This document shows, one piece after another, positions 6,212 through 14,024 of a DNA stretch of 25,539 bases (position 1 is its first letter; each line of letters opens with the position of its first letter). The stretch spans positions 1-25,539 of the forward strand of contig JBBTYJ010000006.1 of assembly GCA_038061835.1 (NCBI GenBank), in the 5' to 3' direction. The translations under genes were made by a program, and so were the position numbers. This DNA is from UBA5004 sp038061835. GTDB lineage: Bacteria; Patescibacteriota; Minisyncoccia; Phycocordibacterales; Zambryskibacteraceae. The notes under the pieces are model-generated. The model was not told the origin of the DNA. It searched no databases and saw nothing but the letters and a program-made list of their open reading frames with translations.

Positions 6212-8203
6212 TTATATATCCAAAACGGCCTTTTTGGCGTTGGATTGAATGAAAGATTTGCGGGAAGGCACATCACTACCCATCAATATGTCAAAAATAC
6301 GATCAGCTTCCCTGACATCCTCGACATTAATTTGTTTGAGTATTCTGGTCTTTGGATTCATGGTCGTTTCCCAAAGTTCCTCCGCGTTCATTTCCCCGAG
6401 ACCCTTGTAACGTTGGATGTCTGCGCCCGCGACGGTTTTTTTATCCCGTTCCTGATCGGAGTAAGCATAAATAACCTCTTTCCCCTTTTTAATTTTATAA
6501 AGTGGCGGTTGCGCAATGTAGACAAAACCAGAGTCGATAAGGGGACGGAAAAATCTATATAGAAGCGTTAATAAGAGAGTTCGAATGTGGGCGCCGTCGA
6601 CATCAGCATCGGTGGCGATAATAATTTTATGATAACGAAGTTTATTAATATCAAAAGTGTCTCCGATTGCTGTACCGAAAGCGACCACCAGATTTTTAAT
6701 CTGTTCGCTTGCAAGCATACGATCCAGATGTGTTCGTTCAATATTTAGAATCTTGCCGCGTAAGGGTAAGATGGCTTGAATACGTCTGTCTCTTCCTTGT
6801 TTGGCTGTGCCGCCGGCAGAATCTCCCTCCACAATAAATAATTCTGATTCTTCGGCCGAATGGGATTGGCAATCAGCCAGCTTGCCGGGCAGGGTCATAC
6901 CTTCTAACGCCCCCTTACGAAGAACCGAGTCCTTGGCGGCCTTGGCGGCTCTTCTTGCCTTGAGCGCAAGTATCACCTTTTGGATTATACTTCTGGCATC
7001 GTCTGGATTTTCCTCAAGATAAGCAGAGAAGCTCTCGCCGAAAATAGTGGTAACCATACTCTGTGCCTCCACGGTGCCAAGTTTAGCCTTGGTTTGTCCT
7101 TCAAATTGAATCTCGCGTAATTTAATTGAAATAACAGCGGTTAGACCCTCCAGTACATCATCCCCGGTAAAGTTGTCCTCCTTCTCGTTTATTAAATTAT
7201 TTTTCCGGGCATAAGTATTTAAACTTCTAGTTAATGCAGTTTTGAAACCGGTGACATGAGTACCGCCTTCAGCGGTATAAATATTATTTGCAAAAGGCAA
7301 AAGACGGGAAGAAATATCATCGACATATTGAAGGGCCACTTCTACTGTCTCGTAATCATTACCGTTGGTATTCTTTTCAACATAAAAAATATTCTTATGT
7401 ATCGGTTTGCTATGTTCATTTTCAAATCGTACCAAAGACATCAATCCGCCCTCAAAATAAAAAGACATTGAGGGCGCATTTATACCCAGTTCGCGCAGAT
7501 AGAAAATATTGTCCGGAAGTTCAGTGTTTTTTCTAGGGTACCAGGCTTCAAGAGCTCGGGCATCGATGACCGAGATGCGTAAACCTTTTACCAAATAGGC
7601 CTGTTGACGCAGATGGTTGGCAATGCGCTCAAAATTAAAATTGGTATCCGGGAAAATGGCCGGATCCGGCTGGAAGGTGATAATGGTACCGTGAAGTTTA
7701 GAGTTGCCAAGTTTTTTGACAGCACTCTTCTTTTTACCCTGACTATATTCTTGAGCATACACACCGCCGTCTCGGTGTACCTCGGCGCGACAATAGATAG
7801 ATAGAGCATTAACTACGGAACCACCGACTCCATGTAATCCCCCGGATATTTTGTATCCCTCCCCGCTGAATTTACCACCGGCATGAAGTGTTGTCATGAT
7901 TGTTTCAAGAGCAGAAACTTTTGTTTGCTTGTGAATATCTACAGGAATACCTCGACCATTATCGACTACGCGAACCCGATTGTTAGGTAGAAGAGTAATT
8001 TCTATATCGTTAGCAAATTCTCCCATAGCCTCGTCACGAGAGTTATCAAAAATCTCTGTTACGAGATGATGGAGACCGTCGGGACCGGTGGTTCCGATGT
8101 ACATGCCGGGACGCTTGCGTACCGGTTCCAGCCCTTCTAAAACCGTGATAGATTCAGCGCTGTAAGTGCTGTTTTTCTTGGCTGGTTTATCTGCTTTCGG
8201 CAT
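6212..8203 (-). CDS. gyrB: DNA gyrase subunit B
   Basis: This is the ATPase and TOPRIM subunit of the type II topoisomerase that introduces negative supercoils. The N-terminal GHKL ATPase has the VLEGLEPVRKRPGMYIG strand, the DNSRDEAMGE helix, VDNGRGIPVD and GGLHGVGGSVVNALS. The TOPRIM part has FIVEGDSAGGTAKQGRDR and ATDADVDGAHIRTLLL, and the C-terminus has QRYKGLGEMNAEELWETTM, as in GyrB. The frame is open back to 8287 inside the PheRS gene. I chose the ATG at 8203 (about 663 residues) because it gives the usual N-terminus and lies downstream of a promoter candidate and an AGGG motif. ParE is the alternative, but GyrB fits better. gyrA is not in the window. Confidence 0.95.
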   Translation of the reverse strand: MPKADKPAKKNSTYSAESITVLEGLEPVRKRPGMYIGTTGPDGLHHLVTEIFDNSRDEAMGEFANDIEITLLPNNRVRVVDNGRGIPVDIHKQTKVSALETIMTTLHAGGKFSGEGYKISGGLHGVGGSVVNALSIYCRAEVHRDGGVYAQEYSQGKKKSAVKKLGNSKLHGTIITFQPDPAIFPDTNFNFERIANHLRQQAYLVKGLRISVIDARALEAWYPRKNTELPDNIFYLRELGINAPSMSFYFEGGLMSLVRFENEHSKPIHKNIFYVEKNTNGNDYETVEVALQYVDDISSRLLPFANNIYTAEGGTHVTGFKTALTRSLNTYARKNNLINEKEDNFTGDDVLEGLTAVISIKLREIQFEGQTKAKLGTVEAQSMVTTIFGESFSAYLEENPDDARSIIQKVILALKARRAAKAAKDSVLRKGALEGMTLPGKLADCQSHSAEESELFIVEGDSAGGTAKQGRDRRIQAILPLRGKILNIERTHLDRMLASEQIKNLVVAFGTAIGDTFDINKLRYHKIIIATDADVDGAHIRTLLLTLLYRFFRPLIDSGFVYIAQPPLYKIKKGKEVIYAYSDQERDKKTVAGADIQRYKGLGEMNAEELWETTMNPKTRILKQINVEDVREADRIFDILMGSDVPSRKSFIQSNAKKAVLDI

Positions 8204-8219
8204 ATGTATATTGCCCTGT

Positions 8220-8248
8220 ATTTTAACATAAATGAGCCCCAAAAGAAA
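8220..8248 (-). promoter_or_regulatory. Candidate gyrB promoter
   Basis: TTTCTT (8243-8248) and TAAAAT (8220-8225) are 17 bases apart, with TGT directly before the -10 (extended -10). The start would fall about ten bases before the ATG at 8203, which supports that start over the one at 8287. Confidence 0.45.
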
Positions 8249-8261
8249 GGCGTTTGCGGTA

Positions 8262-9410
8262 TTATTCTCGGCGGATTTTGCCGGCAAAATCAGTTTCCGT
8301 TCTCTCTTCGAGTTTAGAGTGAATCCTATTTATTTCTTCGTTTGTCAAGGTCCTTTCAATACTTCGATAAGTAACGCGAAAGGTATAACTTAACTTCCCT
8401 TCCCCGAATTTTTTGGCATTCTCATATTTATCAAGAAGTTCTACCTGTTCAACTAAATCTCCACCAATATCTCTGATGACATCAAAGTAGTCGTTCGGCA
8501 CAAAGTCTTTGTTTACCACAAAAGAGATATCGCGCACGACCGGAGGAAATTTGGAAACCTCTTTGTATTTATTATCGAGCTTTAATTGTTGTTTAACTCT
8601 CTCATCATTTGACCAAAGTAGACGGATGTCCGGCAGATCCATACTGACAATGGCCAGTCTCTCTAAACCGAAACCAAAAGCCCAACCCGTATATTTTTCT
8701 GGATCTATGCCTAGATTTCTCAAAACTTTTTTGTGTACTACACCCGAACCCAAAACCTCGACCCATTTTCCGTCTTTTTCTATTTCCATTTCGATTGATG
8801 GATCTGTGAAAGGGAACACGTCTTCATTGAAACGATATTTTATATGATTGCCGAAAATAGCTTGAGCGATCTTTACTAGAACATTTTGGAGATCTTGAAT
8901 GTCTATAACTTTTTGACTGCGTGGAACCAAATACCACCCGTCTATTTGATGGAATATGTTCATATGGTGACGATCGATTTCATCTTTACGATACACTTTG
9001 CCGTAAGAGAGCGCGCCGATTGTTTCATTATTTTTGATTCGTTTTTTGATTTGATCGTCTGAAAGATGGTAATACCACATCACAGTTGTTTGAGTTCGTA
9101 AGACATGGTTTTCGTCTACATAATATGTGTCTGACTTTGATCTGCTAGGATGGTCTAGCGGTGTGTTAAAAATGTCAAAACTAATATTGGTAGCAACAAT
9201 TTCAGGAGATTTGATAATGTCAAAACCTTTAAATTCCGGCAAATTTACCAGACGTTTTATCAATTCATTTAACGGGTTGCCGGGTGTGCGGGACAAATCC
9301 GGCATGTTTAAAAATCTTTTTAAACGTTCCGATTCCGGGTCATTCTTACTTCCAAGAATTTCACGCAACCTTTTTTCTTCATCGGACTGTATAACTATAT
9401 TTTCGAGCAT
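8262..9410 (-). CDS. Single-chain phenylalanyl-tRNA synthetase, mitochondrial-type architecture
   Basis: This class II synthetase charges tRNA-Phe. The 382 residues contain the catalytic core with HPSRSKSDTYY and HVLRTQTT (about 86-108), motif 2 VYRKDEIDRHHMNIFHQ (about 138-154), FPFTDPSIEMEI, and motif 3 GWAFGFGLERLA (about 243-254). About 95 C-terminal residues, from PPVVRDISFVV to the end, form an FDX-ACB anticodon-binding domain including TYRSIERTLTNEEINRIH. Bacterial PheS normally carries an N-terminal coiled coil and no FDX-ACB domain, which belongs to PheT. Here the coiled coil is missing and FDX-ACB is fused, as in monomeric mitochondrial PheRS. No pheT follows; the next gene is gyrB. 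The transcript appears almost leaderless. Confidence 0.93.
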   Translation of the reverse strand: MLENIVIQSDEEKRLREILGSKNDPESERLKRFLNMPDLSRTPGNPLNELIKRLVNLPEFKGFDIIKSPEIVATNISFDIFNTPLDHPSRSKSDTYYVDENHVLRTQTTVMWYYHLSDDQIKKRIKNNETIGALSYGKVYRKDEIDRHHMNIFHQIDGWYLVPRSQKVIDIQDLQNVLVKIAQAIFGNHIKYRFNEDVFPFTDPSIEMEIEKDGKWVEVLGSGVVHKKVLRNLGIDPEKYTGWAFGFGLERLAIVSMDLPDIRLLWSNDERVKQQLKLDNKYKEVSKFPPVVRDISFVVNKDFVPNDYFDVIRDIGGDLVEQVELLDKYENAKKFGEGKLSYTFRVTYRSIERTLTNEEINRIHSKLEERTETDFAGKIRRE

Positions 9411-9418
9411 AATCTCAT

Positions 9419-9447
9419 ATATTATGGTACAGTGAGACTTATCGCAA
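9419..9447 (-). promoter_or_regulatory. Promoter of the PheRS gene
   Basis: TTGCGA (9442-9447) and TAATAT (9419-9424) are 17 bases apart on the minus strand. Only eight bases separate the -10 from the ATG at 9410, so the message would be nearly leaderless. The -35 abuts the start codon of the divergent glycosyltransferase gene. Confidence 0.6.
9425..9433 (+). promoter_or_regulatory. Candidate extended -10 of the glycosyltransferase gene
   Basis: TGG-TACAGT lies 14 bases before the ATG at 9448 and inside the spacer of the opposing PheRS promoter. No convincing -35 box is present, so this is tentative. Confidence 0.3.
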
Positions 9448-10689
9448 ATGGCCGAGATTCAGACGCTTATCTTATATTGTTTACTTTTTATCACCCTATT
9501 TTTTGAGGTTTTTCTTCTTATTACCTATTTTGAAGTGAGAGAAGAATTGGACTTTGAAAGTAAACACGTCGGAAAGCATATTAAATGGTTCCCGACCGTG
9601 ACTATTATTGTGCCATGTTTCAATGAAGAACGAACTGTTGAAAAGACCATTCGTTCACTTCTTGATCTGGATTATCCCAAGGAAAAACTTTCCATTATTA
9701 TTGTTGATGATGGTTCAACAGACGAAACGCTTTCCCGTTTTGTTCAATTTGCAAAGCATCCGCAAATTGCTGTTTTGTCGAAAGAAAATGGTGGTAAGCA
9801 CACGGCACTTAATTTTGCTCTAGAGAGGATTGAAAGCGATCTGGTTGGATGTCTCGACGCGGATTCATTTGTTAATGCCGATGCCTTGAGAAAGATGGTG
9901 CCATTTTTTGATGACATTGGCACCATGGCTGTTACGCCCTCCATTAAGGTTTATAGTCCAAGGAGTATTTTGCAGCATATTCAAAAGATTGAATACAGTT
10001 GGGGCATCTTTCTTCGTCGCATGCTTTCCTCTCTCGGCGCTCTTTATGTGACACCTGGACCGTTTTCCATTTTCCGCACCAGGGTCTTTCGAGAACTTGG
10101 CGGTTATCGTCACGCACATCATACCGAGGATCTGGAGATGGCTCTACGTTTGCAGAAACATCATTACAAGATAGTCAATTCTCATGGCGCGCATGTTTAT
10201 ACGGTTACACCGCTTAGATTTTCGGCACTCTTTAAACAAAGAGTGCGTTGGACATACGGTTTTTTGAACAACGTTATTGATTACAGAGAACTATTTTTTA
10301 ATAGGAAGTATGGACACATCGGACTCTTTATTTTACCGATTGCCACTTCTTCTATTTTTTCCACTCTCTATATTGCTGGTCGCACAGTTTGGAATAACTT
10401 TTTTAGCATCTCCTCTATGTTAACCAAACTTCAAATAGTGGGATGGAACTGGAATCCCCCATCCCTTGATTGGTTTTTTATTAATACTAGTGTGGTATCC
10501 TTTCTAGCTTTAAGCGCTATTATCTTAACTCTTGTTATTCTATCTCTTGCTATTCGGTTAACCGAGGGCAAATTTACGATTACTAGAGGTATTTTTTATT
10601 ATCTAGCGATTTATATTTTTATTGTGCCTTTATGGTTGATAAGGGCGGTTTTCAGCACTGTTTTTAGAAGACAAATCAGTTGGAAATAA
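9448..10689 (+). CDS. Membrane family 2 glycosyltransferase (PgaC/cellulose-synthase-like)
   Basis: This 413-residue processive-type GT2 enzyme begins with a membrane segment (about residues 6-28), continues with a cytoplasmic GT-A domain, and ends with three or four membrane segments (about 288-308, 350-375 and 385-405). Catalytic motifs are IIVDDGSTDET (about 84-94, nucleotide binding), CLDADSF (about 132-138), HHTEDLEMALRL with the catalytic acidic residue (about 226), and KQRVRW matching QxxRW (about 263-268). Such enzymes polymerise a sugar from a nucleotide donor and pass it through the membrane. Resemblance is closest to poly-N-acetylglucosamine synthase-like proteins, but product and donor cannot be read. 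It heads a plus-strand pair with the next gene, 20 bases downstream. Confidence 0.9.
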   Translation: MAEIQTLILYCLLFITLFFEVFLLITYFEVREELDFESKHVGKHIKWFPTVTIIVPCFNEERTVEKTIRSLLDLDYPKEKLSIIIVDDGSTDETLSRFVQFAKHPQIAVLSKENGGKHTALNFALERIESDLVGCLDADSFVNADALRKMVPFFDDIGTMAVTPSIKVYSPRSILQHIQKIEYSWGIFLRRMLSSLGALYVTPGPFSIFRTRVFRELGGYRHAHHTEDLEMALRLQKHHYKIVNSHGAHVYTVTPLRFSALFKQRVRWTYGFLNNVIDYRELFFNRKYGHIGLFILPIATSSIFSTLYIAGRTVWNNFFSISSMLTKLQIVGWNWNPPSLDWFFINTSVVSFLALSAIILTLVILSLAIRLTEGKFTITRGIFYYLAIYIFIVPLWLIRAVFSTVFRRQISWK

Positions 10690-10709
10690 TTTGATATAGC
10701 TAAATAAAA

Positions 10710-11405
10710 ATGATTAATTTAAAAAAATATATTGCCGCTCTTTCCATCACCGCTGTTATTTTCGGTACGGCTATCTATGTCTCGAACCTTTTTGGTCAAA
10801 AGAAACTTGAAGATGTCCATGCGATTGAAAATAGAGTGGCGCTGGATATTCTTTCGTCTGAGACTCAATTCATGCTTCTCGAAGAAACTTCTTGCAAGGA
10901 TATTGGCCCAGGTTTTCTTTCCAAGGAACTTGGTTCTATCGGAGAAAGACTTACTTATGCCGAAAATCAAACCGAACTAAATACCAATGATCTTGAATAT
11001 CTGAAGCGCTCATATTTTTTATTAGAGATCAAGGATTATCTTTTGATGAAACGATTGACGGAGAAGTGTGGCATCAAACCAACTTTTATTCTTTACTTTT
11101 ATTCAACTAAAGATGTCTGCGAAGATTGTGAAAGGATGGGTTATGTCCTAACGGCGCTTCGAAATAAATATCCTGATTTACGAGTCTATTCGTTCGATTA
11201 TAATTTTGATGTCGGGGCCATTGATACTCTCGTGTCTATCTATAAGGTTAGACCGGAGTTACCAGCTCTGATTATCAACGGCCTTTCGTACTACGGCTTT
11301 CATTCTGTCGAAGAATTAGAAAGTACTGTCCCGGCTCTTAAAGAACTTGCCCGTCGTGCAAGGGTAGCCGAACGAGCTACAACTTCTGTTAAAACCCTTG
11401 ATTGA
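10710..11405 (+). CDS. Membrane-anchored thioredoxin-like protein with CEDC motif
   Basis: I do not recognise a named family. The 231-residue protein has an N-terminal anchor or signal segment (about residues 7-29), then a helical, charged region (30-120). A C-terminal thioredoxin-like fold follows: beta strand FILYFYSTKD, then C137-E-D-C140 at the start of a helix, and later the strand LPALIINGLSYYGF. A P precedes the ALIING strand, as the cis-proline strand of thioredoxins does. It may be an extracytoplasmic thiol oxidoreductase. The CxxC position at the start of the helix fits, but EDC is unusual. It lies 20 bases after the glycosyltransferase and is probably co-transcribed with it. No Shine-Dalgarno sequence is visible. 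Confidence 0.8.
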   Translation: MINLKKYIAALSITAVIFGTAIYVSNLFGQKKLEDVHAIENRVALDILSSETQFMLLEETSCKDIGPGFLSKELGSIGERLTYAENQTELNTNDLEYLKRSYFLLEIKDYLLMKRLTEKCGIKPTFILYFYSTKDVCEDCERMGYVLTALRNKYPDLRVYSFDYNFDVGAIDTLVSIYKVRPELPALIINGLSYYGFHSVEELESTVPALKELARRARVAERATTSVKTLD

Positions 11406-11430
11406 TTGGGGTGAAAATGTAAACTAATAC
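11402..11430 (+). promoter_or_regulatory. Promoter of tRNA-Thr
   Basis: TTGATT (11402-11407) and TAATAC (11425-11430) are 17 bases apart. The -10 ends five bases before the tRNA, so transcription would start at or within one base of the mature 5' end. The -35 overlaps the stop codon of the preceding gene. The tRNA-Glu and ABC exporter promoters use the same -35 hexamer. Confidence 0.65.
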
Positions 11431-11435
11431 GGATT

Positions 11436-11508
11436 GCCACCTTAGCTCAGTTGGTAGAGCAACACTTTTGTAAAGTGAAGGTCCCCGGTTCAAATCTGGG
11501 AGGTGGCT
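11436..11508 (+). tRNA. tRNA-Thr (UGU anticodon)
   Basis: The 73 bases fold as a full tRNA: acceptor GCCACCT/AGGTGGC (7 bp), D arm GCTC...GAGC with loop AGTTGGTA, and anticodon loop TTTGTAA (anticodon UGU, reads ACA). The T arm is CCCGG-TTCAAAT-CTGGG with one G-T pair. The first anticodon-stem pair (27-43) is an A-A mismatch. The discriminator base is T and no CCA is encoded, so CCA must be added afterwards. The last base overlaps the stop codon of the convergent gene at 11508. Confidence 0.96.
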
Positions 11509-11927
11509 CACTTCTTCTCGTCGTCTAGGGAGTCATCCTCGTAAATGTCATGGATTTCTCCGTTTCCCTTCTCAATATTGGAGATATTTTTGAAGAATTC
11601 TGAGATGCCGTCCGATTTCTTTAACAATTTCGAATCTCGCATACTGATAAAATATTGTTCACGTTTTTTCTCCGTAAAGGTCAATAATTTATTGTGCGAT
11701 TTTCTATAGTAAATGGGAAGCTGTTTGTGTATTAAGAAAAGCATTCGTTCTTTACCTTCAGAATACAGATGAACAACTTGGTGATAAAGTTTTCGAATAT
11801 GAATATTCCCTTTTGAAATTACATCCAGAATAAAAAAATCCCGTTCATTTTTAAGTTCCAATCTTTTTGTTGCTATAAGCAGTATGATCGCCAAACCGGA
11901 GATGCCAAAGGTGACAATAAATGTCAT
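11508..11927 (-). CDS. Small membrane-anchored protein of unknown function
   Basis: I do not recognise a family. The 139-residue product has one N-terminal membrane segment (about residues 3-19, FIVTFGISGLAIILLIA). A long, very basic and helical cytoplasmic part follows (K, R, H, Y and F rich), and an acidic tail ends DIYEDDSLDDEKK. The gene starts 20 bases after the tsf stop and is probably the last gene of the rpmE-prfA-rpsB-tsf transcript. Its TGA stop shares one base with the 3' end of tRNA-Thr on the other strand. A role linked to translation or the membrane is only a guess from position. Confidence 0.75.
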   Translation of the reverse strand: MTFIVTFGISGLAIILLIATKRLELKNERDFFILDVISKGNIHIRKLYHQVVHLYSEGKERMLFLIHKQLPIYYRKSHNKLLTFTEKKREQYFISMRDSKLLKKSDGISEFFKNISNIEKGNGEIHDIYEDDSLDDEKK

Positions 11928-11947
11928 ATTGTAATAAATCTTTAGAA

Positions 11948-12400
11948 TTAGTTTATGGAGAAACGCACAAACTGTCCCACTTCAGTTCGTTCTCCAAATT
12001 TCTGTACGGTATTGTGTATGAGGTCGCTTATCTTTTGCTCGGGATCTTTAATAAAGGGTTGTCCGAGAAGAAGTGCTTTTTCTGTCGGGTTCATAGCTGC
12101 TATGTGCATGGCAATGTCTCGAGCAACTGATTTAAATTCAGGATTTTTGGCCACAAAATCGGTCTCACACAATAATTCTAGCATTACCCCGACCGTGTTG
12201 CCCGCGTGGATATATGCGACCACTACTCCCGCCCCAAGAGTGCGATCCCCCTTCTTTTTGGCAATTTCTGCCCCTCTTTTCTTTAATAGAGCAATAGCCT
12301 TGTTCTTATCGCCACCAGCCTCTTCAAGTGCTTTGCGGCATTCCATAATAGAAAGACCAGTTTCCTCACGCAGAACCTTGATCTCTTCGGTGCTAATCAT
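11948..12400 (-). CDS. tsf: Elongation factor Ts, short form
   Basis: EF-Ts recycles EF-Tu by exchanging GDP for GTP. The 150-residue protein has the N-terminal UBA-like domain (EEIKVLREETGLSIMECRKA), the following charged linker KKRGAEIAKKK and a single core subdomain containing the hallmark ETDFVAKNPEF (about 78-88). Its end, FGERTEVGQFVRFSI, matches the closing strand of longer family members. Standard EF-Ts has about 280 residues with two core subdomains and a coiled coil. Here only one core remains, as in other short EF-Ts forms such as that of Thermus. It lies 43 bases downstream of rpsB, in the classical rpsB-tsf order. Confidence 0.93.
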   Translation of the reverse strand: MISTEEIKVLREETGLSIMECRKALEEAGGDKNKAIALLKKRGAEIAKKKGDRTLGAGVVVAYIHAGNTVGVMLELLCETDFVAKNPEFKSVARDIAMHIAAMNPTEKALLLGQPFIKDPEQKISDLIHNTVQKFGERTEVGQFVRFSIN

Positions 12401-12443
12401 TAAAATAAATTTTCATTTATTAATTTGCAAGTTCCAACAACCA

Positions 12444-13190
12444 TTATTCTTTTGGCGCACTGGCGATTTCTCTTTTTCTATCCTCAAGACCCTTTTTATA
12501 TGCGGTTACTAGTTCCTGAAGGACAAAAACAATAGTCTGTCTTGAGGCATCATTACCCGGAATCGGATAATCAAGTTTATAGAGATTGGTGTCGGAACCA
12601 GCTAGAGCAACGATTGGGATACGCATTTTACGCGCTTCGGCGACGGCCGTATATTCTTTCTTTGGATCTACTATTACGATAAATTTTGGCAATGATTTCA
12701 ATTGAGCAAGTCCGCCAAAATAAATTGTCAGTTTATCAATTTTACGATCAAAAAGCAGGTGTTCTTTTTTTGTATATTTACTGAGTTCTCCTTTATCTTT
12801 TTGGTCTACAAGTTCTGCTAATCGGGCTATACGTTTCTTAATTTCGCTAAAATTTGAAAGAGTGCCTCCAATCCAGCGTCCGGCGACATAGGGCATTTCA
12901 AGATCTGAAGCAGCTTTTTTGATCGCTTCTCTTGCCTCACTTTTACCGCCAACCCATAAGGCCATTGCTCCCTCCTTACCCTTTTCTTCGACAAAAGCAA
13001 GTGCTTTATCAAGTTCTTTTTTTGTTTTGTCTAGGTCAAAAATCTCAAAATTATTTTTTGATCCAAAAATGAAAGGTTTAACGGAAGGGTGTCTACGTGA
13101 TTTTATAAAACCAAAATGAGCCCCAACGGAAAAAAGGGCCTTAATCTTGTTGTTTTTAGTGTCTTTTGTATTGTGGTTTATTTTTTCCAC
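12444..13190 (-). CDS. rpsB: 30S ribosomal protein uS2
   Basis: uS2 is a small-subunit protein of the back of the 30S body. The 248 residues show the family blocks VGAHFGFIKSRRHPSVKPFI, MPYVAGRWIGGTLSNFSEIK, PKFIVIVDPKKEYTAVAEAR and VALAGSDTNLYKLDYPIPGNDASRQ (given here only in part). The start is GTG at 13190, preceded five bases earlier by GGAG, a good ribosome binding site by local standards. It follows prfA by 30 bases and precedes tsf. Confidence 0.97.
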   Translation of the reverse strand: MEKINHNTKDTKNNKIKALFSVGAHFGFIKSRRHPSVKPFIFGSKNNFEIFDLDKTKKELDKALAFVEEKGKEGAMALWVGGKSEAREAIKKAASDLEMPYVAGRWIGGTLSNFSEIKKRIARLAELVDQKDKGELSKYTKKEHLLFDRKIDKLTIYFGGLAQLKSLPKFIVIVDPKKEYTAVAEARKMRIPIVALAGSDTNLYKLDYPIPGNDASRQTIVFVLQELVTAYKKGLEDRKREIASAPKE

Positions 13191-13220
13191 AGCCGCTCCA
13201 GTCTAGCAGAAAGGTTAATT

Positions 13221-14024
13221 TTATACAACAGACTCACTGTTTGTTTGGTTCAGTAAATCTTCTTTTGTGGCATCTAAAATAGGTTCAATATCTCCTTTAA
13301 AAATTCTTTCAATATTATGCCACGATTTTTTAATACGATGATCAGTTACCCGATCTTGAAGGATGTTATACGTGCGAATTTTTTCTGATCTGTCGGCAGT
13401 ACCAATTTGGGCCTTTCTATTCAAAGAATGTCTGGAGGCCTCCTCCTCTTCTTTTTTGGCTTCGAGTTTGGCAGAAAGAATGCTCATTGCCTTCTCGCGA
13501 TTTTTTAGTTGGCTTCGCTCGGCAGTAGAACGCACCTCGATACCTGTTGGTTTGTGGACAATTCTTACCGCCGTTTCTACCTTGTTGACGTTTTGCCCGC
13601 CAGCGCCTCCAGAGCGGGAAAATTCTATCTGCAGATCTGCAGGCTTAATTTCTAATTTTGTTTTTTTGCGGATGGGTAAGATCGCTACCGAGGCGGTAGA
13701 AGTATGAACTCGACCCATTTTTTCGGTTGCCGGTATTCGTTGAATACGATGCACACCGGTTTCGAAGCGAAGTTTCTCATACACCCCCTCCCCTCTGATT
13801 TCTATGGCCGCTTCCTTGTATCCGCCGAGGGTGCTTGTGGATTCATACAGTATTTTTACGTCCCAATTCTTGAGGCCAGAATATAAAACATACATGTTAG
13901 CCAACTCTTTGGCGAAAAGTGCCGCTTCTTCTCCGCCAGCGCCGGCGCGGACTTCCAAAATGATTTCATTCGGAAATTCCTCCGTTTTCACTTTTTCTTG
14001 TTTTTTCCACTCTTGCCAATCCAT
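13221..14024 (-). CDS. prfA: Peptide chain release factor 1 lacking domain 1
   Basis: RF1 reads UAA and UAG and triggers release of the peptide. The 267 residues start just before FPNEIILEVRAGAGGEEAA, which in standard RF1 (about 360 residues) lies after an N-terminal domain of about 100 residues. The recognition motif P-A-T (about 96-98, in RIPATEKMGRVHTS) identifies RF1 rather than RF2. The catalytic GGQ is in SGGAGGQNVNKVET (about 141). The C-terminal helix region is present. The loss looks genuine: the ATG overlaps the rpmE stop by one base (TAATG), and the upstream DNA encodes L31 in another frame. Domain 1 normally contacts the ribosomal stalk base and, in other bacteria, the PrmC methyltransferase. 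Confidence 0.93.
   Translation of the reverse strand: MDWQEWKKQEKVKTEEFPNEIILEVRAGAGGEEAALFAKELANMYVLYSGLKNWDVKILYESTSTLGGYKEAAIEIRGEGVYEKLRFETGVHRIQRIPATEKMGRVHTSTASVAILPIRKKTKLEIKPADLQIEFSRSGGAGGQNVNKVETAVRIVHKPTGIEVRSTAERSQLKNREKAMSILSAKLEAKKEEEEASRHSLNRKAQIGTADRSEKIRTYNILQDRVTDHRIKKSWHNIERIFKGDIEPILDATKEDLLNQTNSESVV

Noticed and set aside
8204..8287. Longer N-terminus of GyrB
   Set aside because: It would overlap the PheRS gene and adds residues unlike GyrB; an extended -10 and AGGG point to the ATG at 8203.
13221..14024. RF1 shortened by a frameshift or assembly error
   Set aside because: The sequence directly upstream encodes an intact L31 protein whose stop codon overlaps the RF1 start, leaving no room for a lost domain 1.
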